Shown: positions 34,601 through 49,600 of the stretch, piece after piece
How the letters are laid out: every line of letters begins with the position of its first letter
Position numbering within the stretch: the stretch's first letter is position 1
NCBI GenBank assembly: GCA_903813345.2
Contig: CAIIXF020000006.1
Location: forward strand, 12,094,348-12,158,347
Source: Owenia fusiformis
Taxonomy: Eukaryota; Annelida; Polychaeta; Sabellida; Oweniidae
DNA length: 64,000 bases
Direction: 5' to 3'
Notes under the pieces: model-generated
Told to the model about the DNA's origin: nothing
The model's input: the letters and a program-made list of their open reading frames with translations, nothing else
Database searches by the model: none
Translations under genes and position numbers: made by a program

Positions 34601-37600
34601 CAAATTTGCTTAAATTTTGCCAAATTTGCTTAAATTTTGTCAAATTTGTTTCAATTTTACCAAATTTGCTTAAATCTTGCCAAATTTGCTTAAATTTTGC
34701 CAAATTTGCTTAAATTTTGCCAAATTTGCTGAAATTTTGCCAAATTTGCTTAAATTTTGCCAAATTTGCAGAAATTCTGCCAAATTTGCTGTATGTTTGC
34801 CAATTTACCTCAATTTTGCCAAATTCGCTTAAATTTTGCAAAGTTTTCTTAATTTTGGTCTAATTTAATTAATTTTTGACAAGTTTCTAAAATTTTACTT
34901 AGGTTTTGCCAATTTTACTTAAATGCCAATAATGGATAAATTTTGGCAAAGTTTCATTGTTGCCAAATTTTCATAATTTTGGCCCATTCGCTAAAATTTA
35001 AAATTTTACCAAATTTTCTCAAGTTTACCAAATCTCAAAAAATAGGTAAAATATCCCAAGACCAAGTTCATTTATTTGGGCAGATTTTTAAAAATTTGGA
35101 CCCAACATACCACAAATTCACAGAAATTAGCAGACATAGAACCCCCTCCTCCCAATTTTCAATCGCTTGTACAACGAGCTTTATAAATAAATAGGAGCCA
35201 AAAATCAGTAAACAACTCTGTGTGAGTGATCTTTATACTTGCTCTCTGATCTAACTACAGCATGAAAAAATAAGAACGTTGTAAGTAAGAATTTTCTAGC
35301 GTTCACAATTTTGGTGCATCACGGCCCAGTGTCACTTTACATTCACATGTTCAAAATTCTCTGCTGATTTATATCAAAAATTAGACCATTTTGACGTTAT
35401 GTACAACAATCAGATAATTTCAACTTTGTAGGTATGCTTTATTTGTGCATTTGCATTCATTTTGAAGATATTACTTCAGTATTTCAGGCCTAAAGTGCAA
35501 AGAGCATACCTATTATCGCCCATTATTGATTAGAAGTTTTTTGTTTTTCTGTTTTTTTTAAATCTTTTTTACTCAAAATGAAGCTATAAATCTCACATAT
35601 TTCCATCTTGACATATAACTCAATTGTCTTTGGGTAATCAAAAACGATAAATTATTGAAAGACTGCAAAAATTTTACTCAAAGTTTGGAGGTTTGCATAA
35701 TTGCCAGAAAGGGTGGGTTCGAATTTTTTTTAGGCAAGATTTGGGGGGGGGGGGGGTTCGCACGAGCCCTACGAACCCCCTCTCCCTACGGCCCTGGGTT
35801 TGCGCCAAAGTGTATGTATAAAGGCTAGTAAAAATATGATAAAAGAAATTCATGGACACCCAGTAGGTTTCCCAAAGAATTCATCTCTATGGAAATTCTA
35901 CCTTGGGTATTGCCTGGAGTTTTTATACCAATTTCTACATGTTATTTATTTTGTTAACTGCAAGACCTCCCTTTATAACAAAGTGCCCCTTGCAAAAGTG
36001 AATATTTTTCTAAAAAATAAGGTACTCTACAAATGATTCAACCACCCTCTAATAAAACTCATAACAATTATTGCAATAGCGAAACATGTGAGACATTGTC
36101 TTACCTGCAGAATGATGAAGCTGTCACCTTGTCAGCCAGTTCCAGACTGCTCTTGGTGGGTGCCAGTCCCATAGAATGTCTAAAATAAACAAATGGAATC
36201 ATCAACCAGGAATAGCAGGTATAAATTCAAGGATATACAAGTTTGAATATATATACCTGTACGTATATTTAATCACTATTTTCTCCAAGTTGCTGGTGCT
36301 TGAATACTTTGACAACTTGAGGAATGAAGGTCAATGTCAGTTAAAGGTCAAATATTTAGATATCAAGATTTAGATTAATGAGGATCAATGGAATCATCCA
36401 GTAAAATGATTATATTAGAGAGGACTAAAACTGAGTAATTATATTTGTATTTAGGAGCCATTAAGCCCCAACATATTAATTAGTCACGAGAGGTCAATTT
36501 AAGGTGAGGGTCAATGTTTGATTTTAAGTCATAGAATGGTAAAGGTGTGGTCTGGTAAGGGGCAGGATGTGGTGCATATCAAGGTGTGGGGAAGGCCAAG
36601 CTTTGGTAAAGGTCATAGAATGGTTAAGGTGTGGTGTGGTACTAGGGGCAGGGCATGGTGCATGCCAAAGTGTAGTAAAGTGTGGTAAGGGGCCGGGTGT
36701 GGCGCATGTCAAAGTGTGGAGAAGACCAAGATTTGGTAAAGGTGTGGTATGGTAAGGGGCAGGGCGTGGTGCATGTCAAGGTGTGGGGAAGGCCAAGCTT
36801 TGGCAAAGGTCATAGAATGGTTAAGGTGTGGTGTGGTACTAGGGGCAGGGCATGGTGCATGTCAAAGTGTAGTAAAGTGTGGTAAGGGGCCTGGTGTGGC
36901 GCATGTCAAAGTGTGGAGAAGACCAAGATTTGGTAAAGGTGTGGTATGGTAAGGGGCAGGATGTGGTGCATATCAAGGTGTGGGGAAGGCCAAGCTTTGG
37001 TAAAGGTCATAGAATGGTTAAGGTGTGGTGTGGTACTAGGGGCAGGGCATGGTCCATGCCAAAGTGTAGTCAAGTGTGGTAAGGGGCCGGGTGTGGCGCA
37101 TGTCAAAGTGTGGAGAAGACCAAGATTTGGTAAAGGCGTGGTATGGTAAGGGGCAGGGCGTGGTGCATGTCAAGGTGTGGGGAAGGCCAAGATTTGGTAA
37201 AGGTCATAGAATGGTTAAGGTGTGATGTGGTAAGGGGCAGGGCATGGTGCATGTCAAGGTGTGGGGAAGGCCAAGCTTTGGTAAAGGTCATAGAATGGTT
37301 AAGGTGTGGTGTTGTAAGGGGCAGGGTGTGGTGCATGTCAAAGTGTAGTTAGTAAAGGCCAAGGTGTGGTGAAGCTCAAGGTTAGGTTAAGGTGTGGCAA
37401 AGGTCAAACTGTGGTTAAGGCCAAGGTGTGGTGAATGACAAGATAAGATGAAGGCCAAGATGTGTTGAAAACCAAGCTCTGGTAAAGATAAGATAAAGGG
37501 GACAGTCAAGGTCACAAGGTGTGGTAAAGGCCAAGTGATAACTTTATGTTAAAGTTTATTGAAATCTCTGAGACTTAAAGAAATCAGCTGTGAATTGTCT

Positions 37601-40600
37601 TAACTAGAATACATGTATAACGATTACTGTCATGTATGGCTGATGTGTAGACAAAACATCAGGTGAGAGTTTTACCTGAAGATCTCAGGTATTATTACAT
37701 TATACCTGTTGAGAACTAGTGCTCACTTGGAATGAACGATACTGTTAATTATCATGCATCAAATTACATTTTATCATTTCTTTATTTTTGTGATTTATGT
37801 GAGTTTGTCAGGTTTCAAGTATATATATGTATTTGTGTTGATATGTGGGTGTCCTGATAATTAAAGCTGGAGATCAAAGGAATTTCCAGGTAACATATTT
37901 TTACCTGTGGACATAGATCCTGACAAGGGTCTCACCTGTACAGAGGCACATGTGGCCTCATCATGTCAGATAGATGCAACAGATTTTTAAAACATCTTGG
38001 ATTTTTCTTAAAATTGCCTCAATGACTCGTGTAATGAGAAATTAACTTATAAATATGTTTTTTGCCATTCAGTATAACTTCCATATAGTTTTCATATTCT
38101 AAAATTTCATTCAAGTTTCTAACTTACGTGTTTCTGAATCTTGAATATGTAAGCCTTAAAAATCATATTTATCTATTCTCCCCTCATTATATATAGTACA
38201 ATTTTGAAAAGTAAAATTATGGGAGCATTTTGAGCAAAAAATCTATTTGGAAACTTGATGTGATAATTGAGTAGAGGTATTTCCTGGGTTCACTTTACAC
38301 CAGAGCTAAAATTATATTCTTTTTTGTTTCTTAGAATCCAATTACTAAAAGATACAGACACAACAGGTGTACCTTGAACACAATTTCAAAATTTTCACAA
38401 ATCTTACAAATGCGAAGATTCTGCTGACCTTTGACAAGGAAACCTTTGCTAGTAGCTTCTCATAGTCATTTCAGATTTTATGAATGGAACCTTTACACAA
38501 GTAATATATATTCCTCATTTTTGCTTTTATCACATCTTCTGTTGCTAAGCAATGGGGGAAATGGAAGAACTGAAATTAGAAAAAAGTGTTTTTGAGTGTT
38601 GAGGAATTATTTTCAAGTTCTTAATGTTTGATACAGCCCCTATCATTCTCCTCATATGGGTATTGTACATATGTCACATTTGACATGACCCCTGAGTTGT
38701 TAAACTGGTTTAAAATGCCTTGTGTTACATGTACTTTGCATGTGTGGACCATATTTCACAATTGTTCAACAACCGTTCACTATTATCATACCTGGTTAGA
38801 ATCTATTCTGATCTACATTCGCAGTGATTCTACCTAATTTCTTATTCTATTTCTACAGTTTATTTGCACCGAGAGCATATATATGAAAATATACTGATTA
38901 CTCAAATTAGATACTAGTACAGTAAATCCTGTTTCTTCAATAATTTCTCTCATCTGATCACATCTCAATATGAACACTTTTTGGTCCCATTTTTAAATCT
39001 GCTACAGATAACCACGTTAAGGTAGAACTTAACTGTCAAATTGCAGCATGGTGCAATCAATTAAAGTGCTGGCTTTTAAATTTTCAAACCCTGAGAGTGG
39101 GTTCGAAACCTGGTAGAATCAGTTTCTAATTCATTCTTCAACCGTCTACAATACATTTTCTTGATCTCTCTTTATATGACACACTCATTTTGATCTACTT
39201 TTGTATTCCCATAGAATAATAATCACAATTTTTGGGAAAAAATTAAAAAACGAATTTTTTATTATAACATTTCTTTTAGAAATAACTAAATGGCCAATCT
39301 TTCTAATTTTCACATATTTTGTTACATATCACCTCGATATCAGTATATCTTTCACCTAGATTTTTTCAGGAAATCTGAATTATAGAAAAATAGGACCCAC
39401 GGTCCTGTGCTCACACAGTTTGGAACCTTCAGAGGAATGTATATCCTGACTTTAAAACAAAAATATTGATTTGGATTTGTAGTCTCGAACTTTGAGAAAT
39501 AAACTTTGATAGAACAGTTGTGTGACCTAGTTTGATGACCTTTGACCTTGAAAATTTTACTTATTCAGAGCTCAGTAAGGTCTTTTGTGATTAAGCTGAC
39601 CAAAATTAACATCCAAAAATCAATTTGAAAATTCAACTTTTTTGACCTTTCGAAGGTCACTGAAGGTCAAGTAAATGTCAAATCCTAAAACTAATGTCAG
39701 AATTGAGCTCCTGGCAACTTGTAGATGATTTTCAAAAAAAAAGTTGGTCAAATTGAAGCAAGTTGAAAAATAACTTATTTTTACTGTTTTTTGACGTCAA
39801 ATATCTCAAAAACTGTAAAAATTTGATGCTGACATATATTGAGCAATATGTAGGGACGGAATGCTTAAATCTAGTAATGATGTAATTCATTGCAAGAAAT
39901 GATCAAGTATAAGGCAAACTTTGAGAAACTTGTCAATCACAAAACCTGCCATTGACTTTATACATGAGAAAGTTTCCTGAAATGATATCTAAGTCCTACT
40001 TTTTGTCAAATTTTATAGAGTAAACACCAAAAACTGTAATTCCAAGAGCTTTGAAATCTTCAGAGGACATAAGTTGCATATACAGCAACTACTTAAAGTT
40101 ATTTGAAAGTTCTACTTCAACAAAGTGTCTAGTATTTACAGAAAATTTGACTTTTTGACGTCAAAATCCGCAATTTCTCGGAAACCGGGCAAACTTGGGA
40201 AATGGCGATGATAGGTCAAAAAATAGGCATTCTGGATATGTAAAAAATGAATGTGGATATGACTCAATCCGAATAGCAGTTTTAATTTGTGCGGCCAATG
40301 TTGATGGACGGACGGACGGACCAACGGACGGACGCCTGGTCGATCCCATAGGCTCACTGTGTGAGCCAAAAAATCAATCGAAAGTGATAAAGGGCCAGGG
40401 ATAAATATCTCCTGCAATGCATCGCGTCAACAATGACAAATTTTCATTGGTCCTTCGATTAATACCAAATTGTCCCAATCTTAAAACTGGTTTGCATATT
40501 GTCAGGACAATAAAGTTATATCATATCAAGTTACAACCTTCACAATTGATACAAGTCAAATAAACATCAAATCAAAACACACATGAAAAAGCTTTGCAGT

Positions 40601-43600
40601 TTGTCTTGAGGACAGATATTTTTTATTGATAGCACAAATATATGTGAAGAAGAATGTCAAATAAACCTGAAATGGTGCATTCAAAATCAGACCCTGTATA
40701 TTTCAAAGGGAAAGAAGAACCCAGATGTAAAAAATCTGTACCCCAAATGAGAGCTCTTCAACACAGGAGGTAAGAAAATTGCTGCAATGCTAAACTATCG
40801 TGTATTAGTCTATTAAATTGAGGTCACAAATTGATGCCAAATGTTTGTGTTTTGTATTTGTTTTTCCCTTGCTTACAAGAAAAATTTTCCTAATGGGAAA
40901 CAAAGAATTCAAGGTCAATGGCCTGAACCAAGTTAATGAGGTCAAAATGTACTTTATGAGATGCAAATATCAAGGTTTTTGGTTTATATATCAAGGTTTT
41001 TGGTTAAAATGACCTATATATTACCAGTTACTACCCTTTGCATTCGTTTGAATTAGCATTGTTTTCAATTCACTCTCCCAAGTTTAAGAGAAACCTAATT
41101 GAGCCAATCATAACTTGTCGTCGCCAGGAGGACAATAAGGTAGTTTCTAAATAGCTGAATAAAGCTGAATAAATAGGTTTCACTATTGGCATTTTTTGGG
41201 TTTGGGCCAGACAGCCATTCACTTCAATGTTAAAAGCTTGCAATAGTCACTTTATTTCATGATTTATCAAAAAGTGATGGTTGAATCTGTCTTAAACTTG
41301 AATGGCATACTATGGAATGACTATGTTGATGTTCATATTGTGATAAATTATGACCATTTTAGGTTTATAAACCAAGGATTTAAAGAATTTCACCATGCAT
41401 CAATGAAGATTTGGCCCAAGCTTTTTTAGACAAGGCATTAACATGACAAAATGTCACCACCTAGTTGCTCACAATATTATGAGTCCAATCTTCAGATTTG
41501 AATTTCTGAGAACTTGTAGATGATTTTGAAAAAATAAACTGGTCAATTTGAAGCAAGTTGAAAAGAGACCTTTTGACCCTAAGAAGGTCATTGAAAGGTG
41601 AAATCTCAAATCTAAAGTCAGATCTGAACTTCTAGAACTTGAAGATAATTTTGAAAGAAAATTGGTCAAAGATGCAAAAGCAAGATGAAAAGAGACCTTT
41701 TTGACTTTGAGAAGGTCATTGAAGGTCAAATCTTTTTTGACCTTGAGAATGTCATTGAAGTCATTGTCATTGTGTTTCGAGAACTTGTAGATGATTCTGA
41801 AAAAAAGAATTGGTCAATTTGAAGCAAGTTGAAAAAATACCTTTTTGACCTTTTAACCTTTTTTGACCATGAAGGTCAAATCTTACAAATAAAGTCAGAT
41901 TTGAACTTTTGAAAACTGATGATTTTGAAAAAAATTGAAGTCAGTCTAAACAGTATTTGTTAAGGTGACATTAAAGTTCCGGCAAACAAAATGGGGAACA
42001 TGAAATATTTAGAATTCACAATGGTTTGAGCTTTATTATACTCTAACAATGCAAGAAGTGCACATTTTCATGCTCGAGCTCCTTCGTTGTTCCTGGGAAA
42101 GGTAAGATGATTTGTGGAAATTTTGGACTCTTGCAAATATGTGACTGTTGCAAGGCTACTCCTTGAAACTTTGAAATTAGCCTCACTTCACACTCTTCAT
42201 GCTAGCTTTGGGGATCCATGCACCTCCAATTCATGTGTTTATGTGTGATGTTAACTTTTACATGTTTCTTTAGTCAAGATATACAATTCATATACAAGGT
42301 AAACAGATTTTAAAAACATGTGTCTTTATCAAAAAAATATGGCAGTCATTCTTTGTACTTTTTATTTAATTTAGCTTCGCCTTGGCCTTAAGTTACTGGA
42401 AGTTGTGAGAATTTGTTGCAGACACCAATCACCGATCGCCAACCACCAATCTTTTAAATATTTCTATTGTAATTTTTTTATTGTTGGATGTACATTTGGC
42501 CCTATTAGGGCATCAGTACAAATAAATCCTTTTATATATACATACTGCATGCTACATTTAGAGACAGAAATCAAACCATAAAGCTTAAAATTTCCACTTC
42601 ACATAATTTGGTTATTTTTGGGTTATTTCTACAAGGGATCCGATTTGAGAGAAAATATGTCAAATAGTTACAGATAACACTGACTATATATAAACTTTTA
42701 GAAAATATATTGATTCTGTGGAGAATTCCACAGAGATTGACCAAAATAGTTGATTCTGCAATTCTGCGGGCAAAGGCAAATTCCGTCCGTGCTCTGCAAA
42801 CATGGAATCCCGGGGCAGAGGTTCAAAATTATGCTTAGGGTACAGATTACAGATCATTCTACAAATATGATAAAGGACCGTGTTTGGACCATGTCCATTT
42901 TCTCGTTATTCACCAATAGTATGCTATTTAATGTGAAAGTTACCAAAAGTTGAAAGAACATATAGACAGCAAATACTAGAAATAGTATCTTGACAAATAA
43001 ATCAATGAAACTACACTTCCGATTATCATAAAAAAGTCCAGGTGAGGTTAACTATAGGTTCTCATAGGCATATATCCCAGAGAAATTCCCAATAGGAGAA
43101 ATGGTGCAAGTTTCCTATGAAAGGATTTGGTTCAACAGGTAAATCACCAAAAAGGAGAGCTGTAATATTTCTTTGAGTTTGCGAAGACAGAGCACATTTT
43201 AACTTTTTTCAAAATGCCAATGCTTCCTATTATGTAACACATTAATTGAAATGAGAACATCTGACAGCAAGAAGCAAAATAAATCTACATTAGTGTTAAG
43301 TTGCAGCTGTTTATGAAAGGCAACAGATCAGGCGTGTTTCCACTGATTGTAAAGTATCGTAAAACGACAACAAACAAAACTGTTCCAGTGAATGATATCT
43401 CGTCAAAGACTGTTCAAATTATGATATATCAAACTCTATTTTTCCAAATTCAAAGAGCATGATAGCACTACCTTCATAAAACCAATCAGCATCGCTACAA
43501 ACCCCTAATAAACATATCTCATGAATAAAATAAAACATGGATGTAAAGTGACAGCCAAATGAGGCTCCCCGTCTGTTCGATTCAGGTGTGCTAATCATAA

Positions 43601-46600
43601 TAGGTAATCTACTGACGTGAGCCAAGCGTGTGTCTGGCTGAGAAGAAAACATATCTTATAAAAAAATTCAACAACCATCAATTCCTTAACTTAATATACC
43701 AAATATAGCAAAATCACTTAAGGAGAAGAGTATGAAGTTTGATATATGAATGACAAAAGTATCATGTTATTAGGTACCCTATGCAAACATTCAAAGGTCA
43801 CAATGGCTTACAGAATCACTTTTTGGAAGGTGTACCTCAGAGAGCAGGTAAAACAGAAGCACGCGACTTGTTCAGCTTATCTCTACAGAGGAGCCGTCAG
43901 ATAACACAGCAAGGTAACAAAAAGCTTAACCATTATTTGGAAACTATCTTTTTTCAAGTTTGATTTGTTTTTTACATAATAAGTGATTTCAAATCAAAAA
44001 CAAACTCGGACATAAAAAACTACTTTTGAAACAAGTGACAGATTTTTGATTTTCACTTATACAAAAATTGCAAAAATGAAATTTATTTTTTTATAAAAGG
44101 ATAAAAATGTCGAAATAATACTTTTTTTATTAGAGGATATTTTGAGGGATTCTTCTTTATCTATCAATGGATTATAATTATACATGTGTAACGCGTGAGT
44201 AAATGGGAAGACTGGTAGATATAAGGACAAATCAAGAAATATAATATCACAAGAAAATCAAAAATCAACGTATCATTTTTATTATTCTATTATTAGCTTT
44301 TTAAAGATGTTAATTTAAGAGCAAAAAAGGCTCCAAAACTTAATGAAATATGTAGTTTGGATGTTCATTTATGTCTGTGGATTATATTTTATACCACAAA
44401 CACTTTATAAATACCTGAAATTTGCAATAAAAGTGCCCAAAAATTGTTGTTTCGAAATTCCCCATTTTTCCTGTATCGCGCTAGTCATGTGACCATTACG
44501 CGTAGCAGGCAATGTACATATATTACAGTACATATAATATGTTCAATATGGCAAACATCAGCGATTCTGATTCCCGGGTTCTGGGAGATGGCTATATAAA
44601 TCAGCGAGAGGATGTAATTTGAATGAAGACAATTTAAGGAGGGGAAATGTGTGCAAGTATGGCAGTAAGAGAGCAGATATGGGGACTTTAGACAAGAACT
44701 ATGACGGAGAATCAACTAAAAATGTGAGTTCTGGAATGAAGACCTGTTGCCATTGACTGAAGATTCCAGCGATCCTATTATCATACTCAGTTTGAATCTA
44801 GACGCGGAAAACAGATAATGTAAACAGGTTTTCTGCAAAGTTATCAAATTTAGAAAATATGGATCTTGTTTTTGAGTGGCTTAACAAGCATTTAGATACA
44901 AGACTTGGCGCTATCTCTTGTCAAATACATGCACTGGACTTGCAGTAAATTGGCCATTGCAAATTGCAAAATCAGATCGTCAAATTAATCGCTTCGTTTT
45001 TAAACCTACGCTTCATATCTTCTTCCAAAACTTTAGGATTCGATAGAGATAAGTTATAACTTGTACAGGAAAAAAATGGCAGATCCTACCTTAATTTAGA
45101 ATCGCTGATTTCTCTGGACAAATTCCGAGAAGAAATTGTTCAACATCGCGATCACCTCAGACAGCGTGTCACTCTGAACTCACGTGATAAAATACGGCAT
45201 CTTGATTGGTTACTACTCGTGTTGTCATGACGCGAAAAGCAGTAGTAAACACTGAATATGTTAATGAACTGCCATACATGGAACAATTGTCTTTCTGATT
45301 GGTTAACTTTACACGCGTCCTAAATGAATATAGTAGTCGTAGTAAATGATTCATTGATAACTCTGAAAGTGGGCGTGACCAGCTTCATTTTGACACCAAA
45401 TTCAAGATGTTTCAAATCAAAATGGCCTCGCAAGACGAGGTTGAAATATCAGCAATTTGATACTGATATGGTCTACGATAGATCAAAATTGCCTGCCCCG
45501 CGTCACATGTCACGTGAGCCTTTATTTGTTGAAAAGTGAAAGAGATAGTGACACTTTTTAATCTTAAGTTTATACCAATATTACAAACAGATATCTATTT
45601 TTTCATTATATATTTATTTCTTCATTATACATACATTTGTTTTATACTACATTGATTTATTTTTGCAAAACCTTTGCTATTAGATCTTTAATAAAAATTC
45701 TTTAAGACATCAGTACAAATACAATGCCAGAATGATTTTCAACATAAAAGCAAAGAACTGGAAAGAGAAACCAAATATTTCTTCTCATCTTTTGATATTT
45801 GATTTAATTTGAGTCTTCTCTAATATAATTTATACAACTGTATCTTACAATCTATAAAAAACACATGTAATCTAAAAAACTATATCAATAGTATAAAATT
45901 TATACATATCACGATTCACACTAAAAATGCCAAAATGAAAGGATAAAAGGCACTTTTTGCATATTTGAATAGGATTCATACCATTTTTTTTCAAATGTGC
46001 ATGTAGGTAATTGAAGGGATTTTAAAGTATAAATATATATATATGTATACTGTTGGAAAGTGGGAGATGGAGGGGGATGTGTCAGTCTGACAAAGTAAAT
46101 TTAATTTTGAGAGAGGATCTCAAATATCAATTGTTTTGTCAACATGGATTTTTGTAATATCTATGAAAAACTTATTTATTTTGAGATTATTTTGGTTTGT
46201 TATGATCAAAGCAAGGGGCACTTGACTTAAAACAAAAGACACGTAGGATTTGATCCTGTATATTATTTTTGTCACCTAATCTCATGTAGAATATACTTAC
46301 AATTTTTCTAATAGTTGCGAAGTTGCTTCAGTCCTGAATGGATCTTTAACATCTATCTCCTTAATTTTTCTGCTAAGCTCTCGTATGTGACGGGAAAGTT
46401 TGTTATATCTGAAAAAATAAAACACAAGAGAATGATTAAAGTGAAAATCAGTGAGGAAAAAGGCTTAAAATTCAGCATACATTGCCAATCAGAAATTTAC
46501 AGGCTTCTACAAGCTAATTAGTAAAATATGCAACAAGGATGCATTGGCGAAGCACTGGGACCACAGGAACAGGATGGTGACATGTACATGTAGTCCAGAT

Positions 46601-49600
46601 GACTAGATGTTGATTATAAGGTGCCCTGTAAATTTCACAATGATGTTATTCAAGTCTTAAGATCAACGGGAAGTTATCATACATAAAAAACATGTACCCT
46701 TTGTTTTTTATAACAAAATAATAAAAAGCTTAAGCTTTTACTTATTTGCTCACTGCAGGGGCGTAGATAGGATCTGATTAAAACTCGAGCAGAGCTTTGA
46801 ATGACAGCTCTATAAGATCCTATTGTTTCTAGTTTTTAAAACAAATGTGTGAACTAAATCTAGTACAAGCTACAGGGAAACAAATGTGTTTTATATGGAG
46901 AATCAAGTATTTCAAAGATGACTGGGTAAAAGAGACAAAGGTGAATACTCATAAGACACATAGAGCCTGTACTGTTGTAATTTCTGCTTCAGGAACGTAC
47001 ACCAAGCACCCATCGTTTCAGTTTAATTTGACTGGTATCTGGTATGAGTAAATCTGTAAGTTATCAAATGTTTCTTTGTCGATCAGAACTTGTCTTTTAA
47101 TATCCCCGAGTTGACATTTTCTTGTGAGAAATCAAAATGGTGGTTTTGAATTGATGGAAATTTAGGAAGTAGCATTTGAAATTTCCAGTGATTTCAGTTC
47201 CGAAACTTAAGCCATTTCAGTAGTAGATCTTGGATCTGCAAAATACACTCTGTCACTGTGCATGCGCAAAACAAATATGTACGAAAAATATTTCTGTTTT
47301 TTATGTTATACCAAATTATCTCTTATAGATGCACACACTTCAATAATTGCACACACGACTTTTCCAAGAGAGACTGGTAACTTGAAAAACAAAAGTCAAG
47401 AAAAAATACAATTTAATCGAGCAGGCGATAATAGACTTAATATTGAATAATTCACTTACCGTTATTGATAGAGCCATTTTTGTGCATAAGGCTGTTACAG
47501 ACGTGTCTCCGGAATATTAAGAACTATAACTATGTTCATGATAACCTTTAAGTAATGAGTTGAAATCTATAATGAAAGTCAATTATGACCCGTCGCCACT
47601 CGCCATTACTAAACACTCGCAGTCATTTGAGACATCTCCTTCAGGAGAATTTTGTAAACACACTGTGTGTTTATTGGAGAGAATACGGTATCTTGTATTT
47701 TTTGTAAAGGCCAAGATGACATTTATTGCAAGAAATTAGAGATTTTTGCCTTTTATGCAACATTATGCGCTCGTGACGTGTATGGATTATGCAGACCAGG
47801 GTAAATTATGCACCATTGTGCTTTGGGCGCATAATCACATAAAACTGAGGGGACAAAAAATTTGTCCGCACTCCGCAGTCTTTGACTTAAGGTGCTATGG
47901 AAGTTAACAGGAAATGACAAAACAGGAAGTGACAAATTTTTTTGCATTTTTAGACATTTTTTGAACAAAGATAACAGAGTTGTGTTTTGACCTCCAGTCG
48001 ATTCAACTAGTTCCAAATACCATTTACAGGTCCAGGATCACAATGTGCATGGTCAGAATGACCCTAAACATGATGAAATAACCTTTTTAGCCCTTTGAAA
48101 GTGTGACTGATAAAGAAGCTAAAAGTAGGAGCTTGGGAAGGTCACTGAACAGAATGTTTTGAATTTTTCAGAAAATGTGCCCAACATAATGCTCCAACTG
48201 ATACAATCTTTGAAATTTTAGAAAATTGTCTTAAACAAAAATGACAGTCATCATTTTTTTCATTTTTTTTATTTTTCCATGAATGATATCAAATTTTCAA
48301 AGATTGTATCATTTAGAGCAATATATTGGGCACATTTTCTGAAAAATTCAAAAGATTCTGTTCAGTGACCTCTCCTACTTTTAGCTATTTTTCAGTCACA
48401 TTTTCATAGGGCTGAAAACGTTATTTCATCATGTTTAGGGTCATTCTGACCATGAACATTGTGATCCTGGACCTGTAAATGGTATTTGGAACTAGTTGAA
48501 TTGACAGCAGGTCAAAACAGAACTCTGTTATCTTTGTTCAAAAAATGTCTAAAAATGCAAAATAAATTGTCACTTCCTGTTTTGTCATTTCCTGTTAAGT
48601 TCCATAGCACCTTAAGTTTGACATGGGGAAATATACCGTGCTCACCATAAATAAATGGAATCTTGATTTTCTATCACCATTCCCAGACCATGGTGATTTG
48701 AGACTTCATACTTCCCAATAATGTCTAGATAACACATCCCTTAGTTGTCAGGCCTGTCAACTTTGGAACACCTAACATGAGTGACTTACAAATGTTGAAT
48801 ACCTTTATTCAAACTGTGCACACCTTGGTCCAAATCTGAACACCTTGGCCCACAATTTGAACACCTTGGTTCAAATTCTATTGTATATAACCAAAATTTT
48901 TTGGGGGGGTTTAGGTACGAAATATATCTGTGATATATACAGTAGATCTATCCGCGTGAAAAGACTGTTTTGAGGCTGTATTTTTTTGCTTGAAAATACT
49001 CAGGTAAAATGCGTATTCAACCCAAAAAAAATTTCTATCAAATGCGTGACAAATATTCAAATTGCGGGATAGTTGGATGGCTAGTCCAACAACATTAGAC
49101 CTAGCCCGGGCCTCGTTTCTTATCTGACATGTGATATGGCCCGGCTAGGTCTAACCTCCATGACCATTTTGCCTTTGATGCGTTAATTTAATCGTTCAGC
49201 AGGTTTCGACAAGCGGAACTAATTGAACCCTGAAAACATGGCAATATTACACAAAGAATGTGATTCAAGCATGCATACATACCTTATAAACACATACACC
49301 CCGTCCCGTATCCCCCTTAGACCCTATTGATGCATAATTACGAAAATATTGGAGACAGGTTTGGAATATGACGAAAATGTCGGTCAGTTTCGGTAACATC
49401 GAAATTGCAAATCGTTTCAGGAATTAACCGTCATCACGGCACTGCATTAACGAACAGTTGGTTTGCAATTAATAACTATTTTGCATGTATATACGCGCTA
49501 TATAAATTAATCAAAGATACCTGTTATCCTCAAAATTGATCTTTTTATCCCGAGTAATCGCGATAATAATTATCAATCTATTTGACAACAATTTCGTTTC

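Noticed and set aside
36524-37352. Many open frames of 60-80 codons on both strands
   Set aside because: All lie in the 197-bp tandem repeat and repeat with it; no protein features.
39046-39122. Functional tRNA gene
   Set aside because: A and B boxes are present, but the acceptor and anticodon stems do not pair properly; it is better explained as a SINE head.
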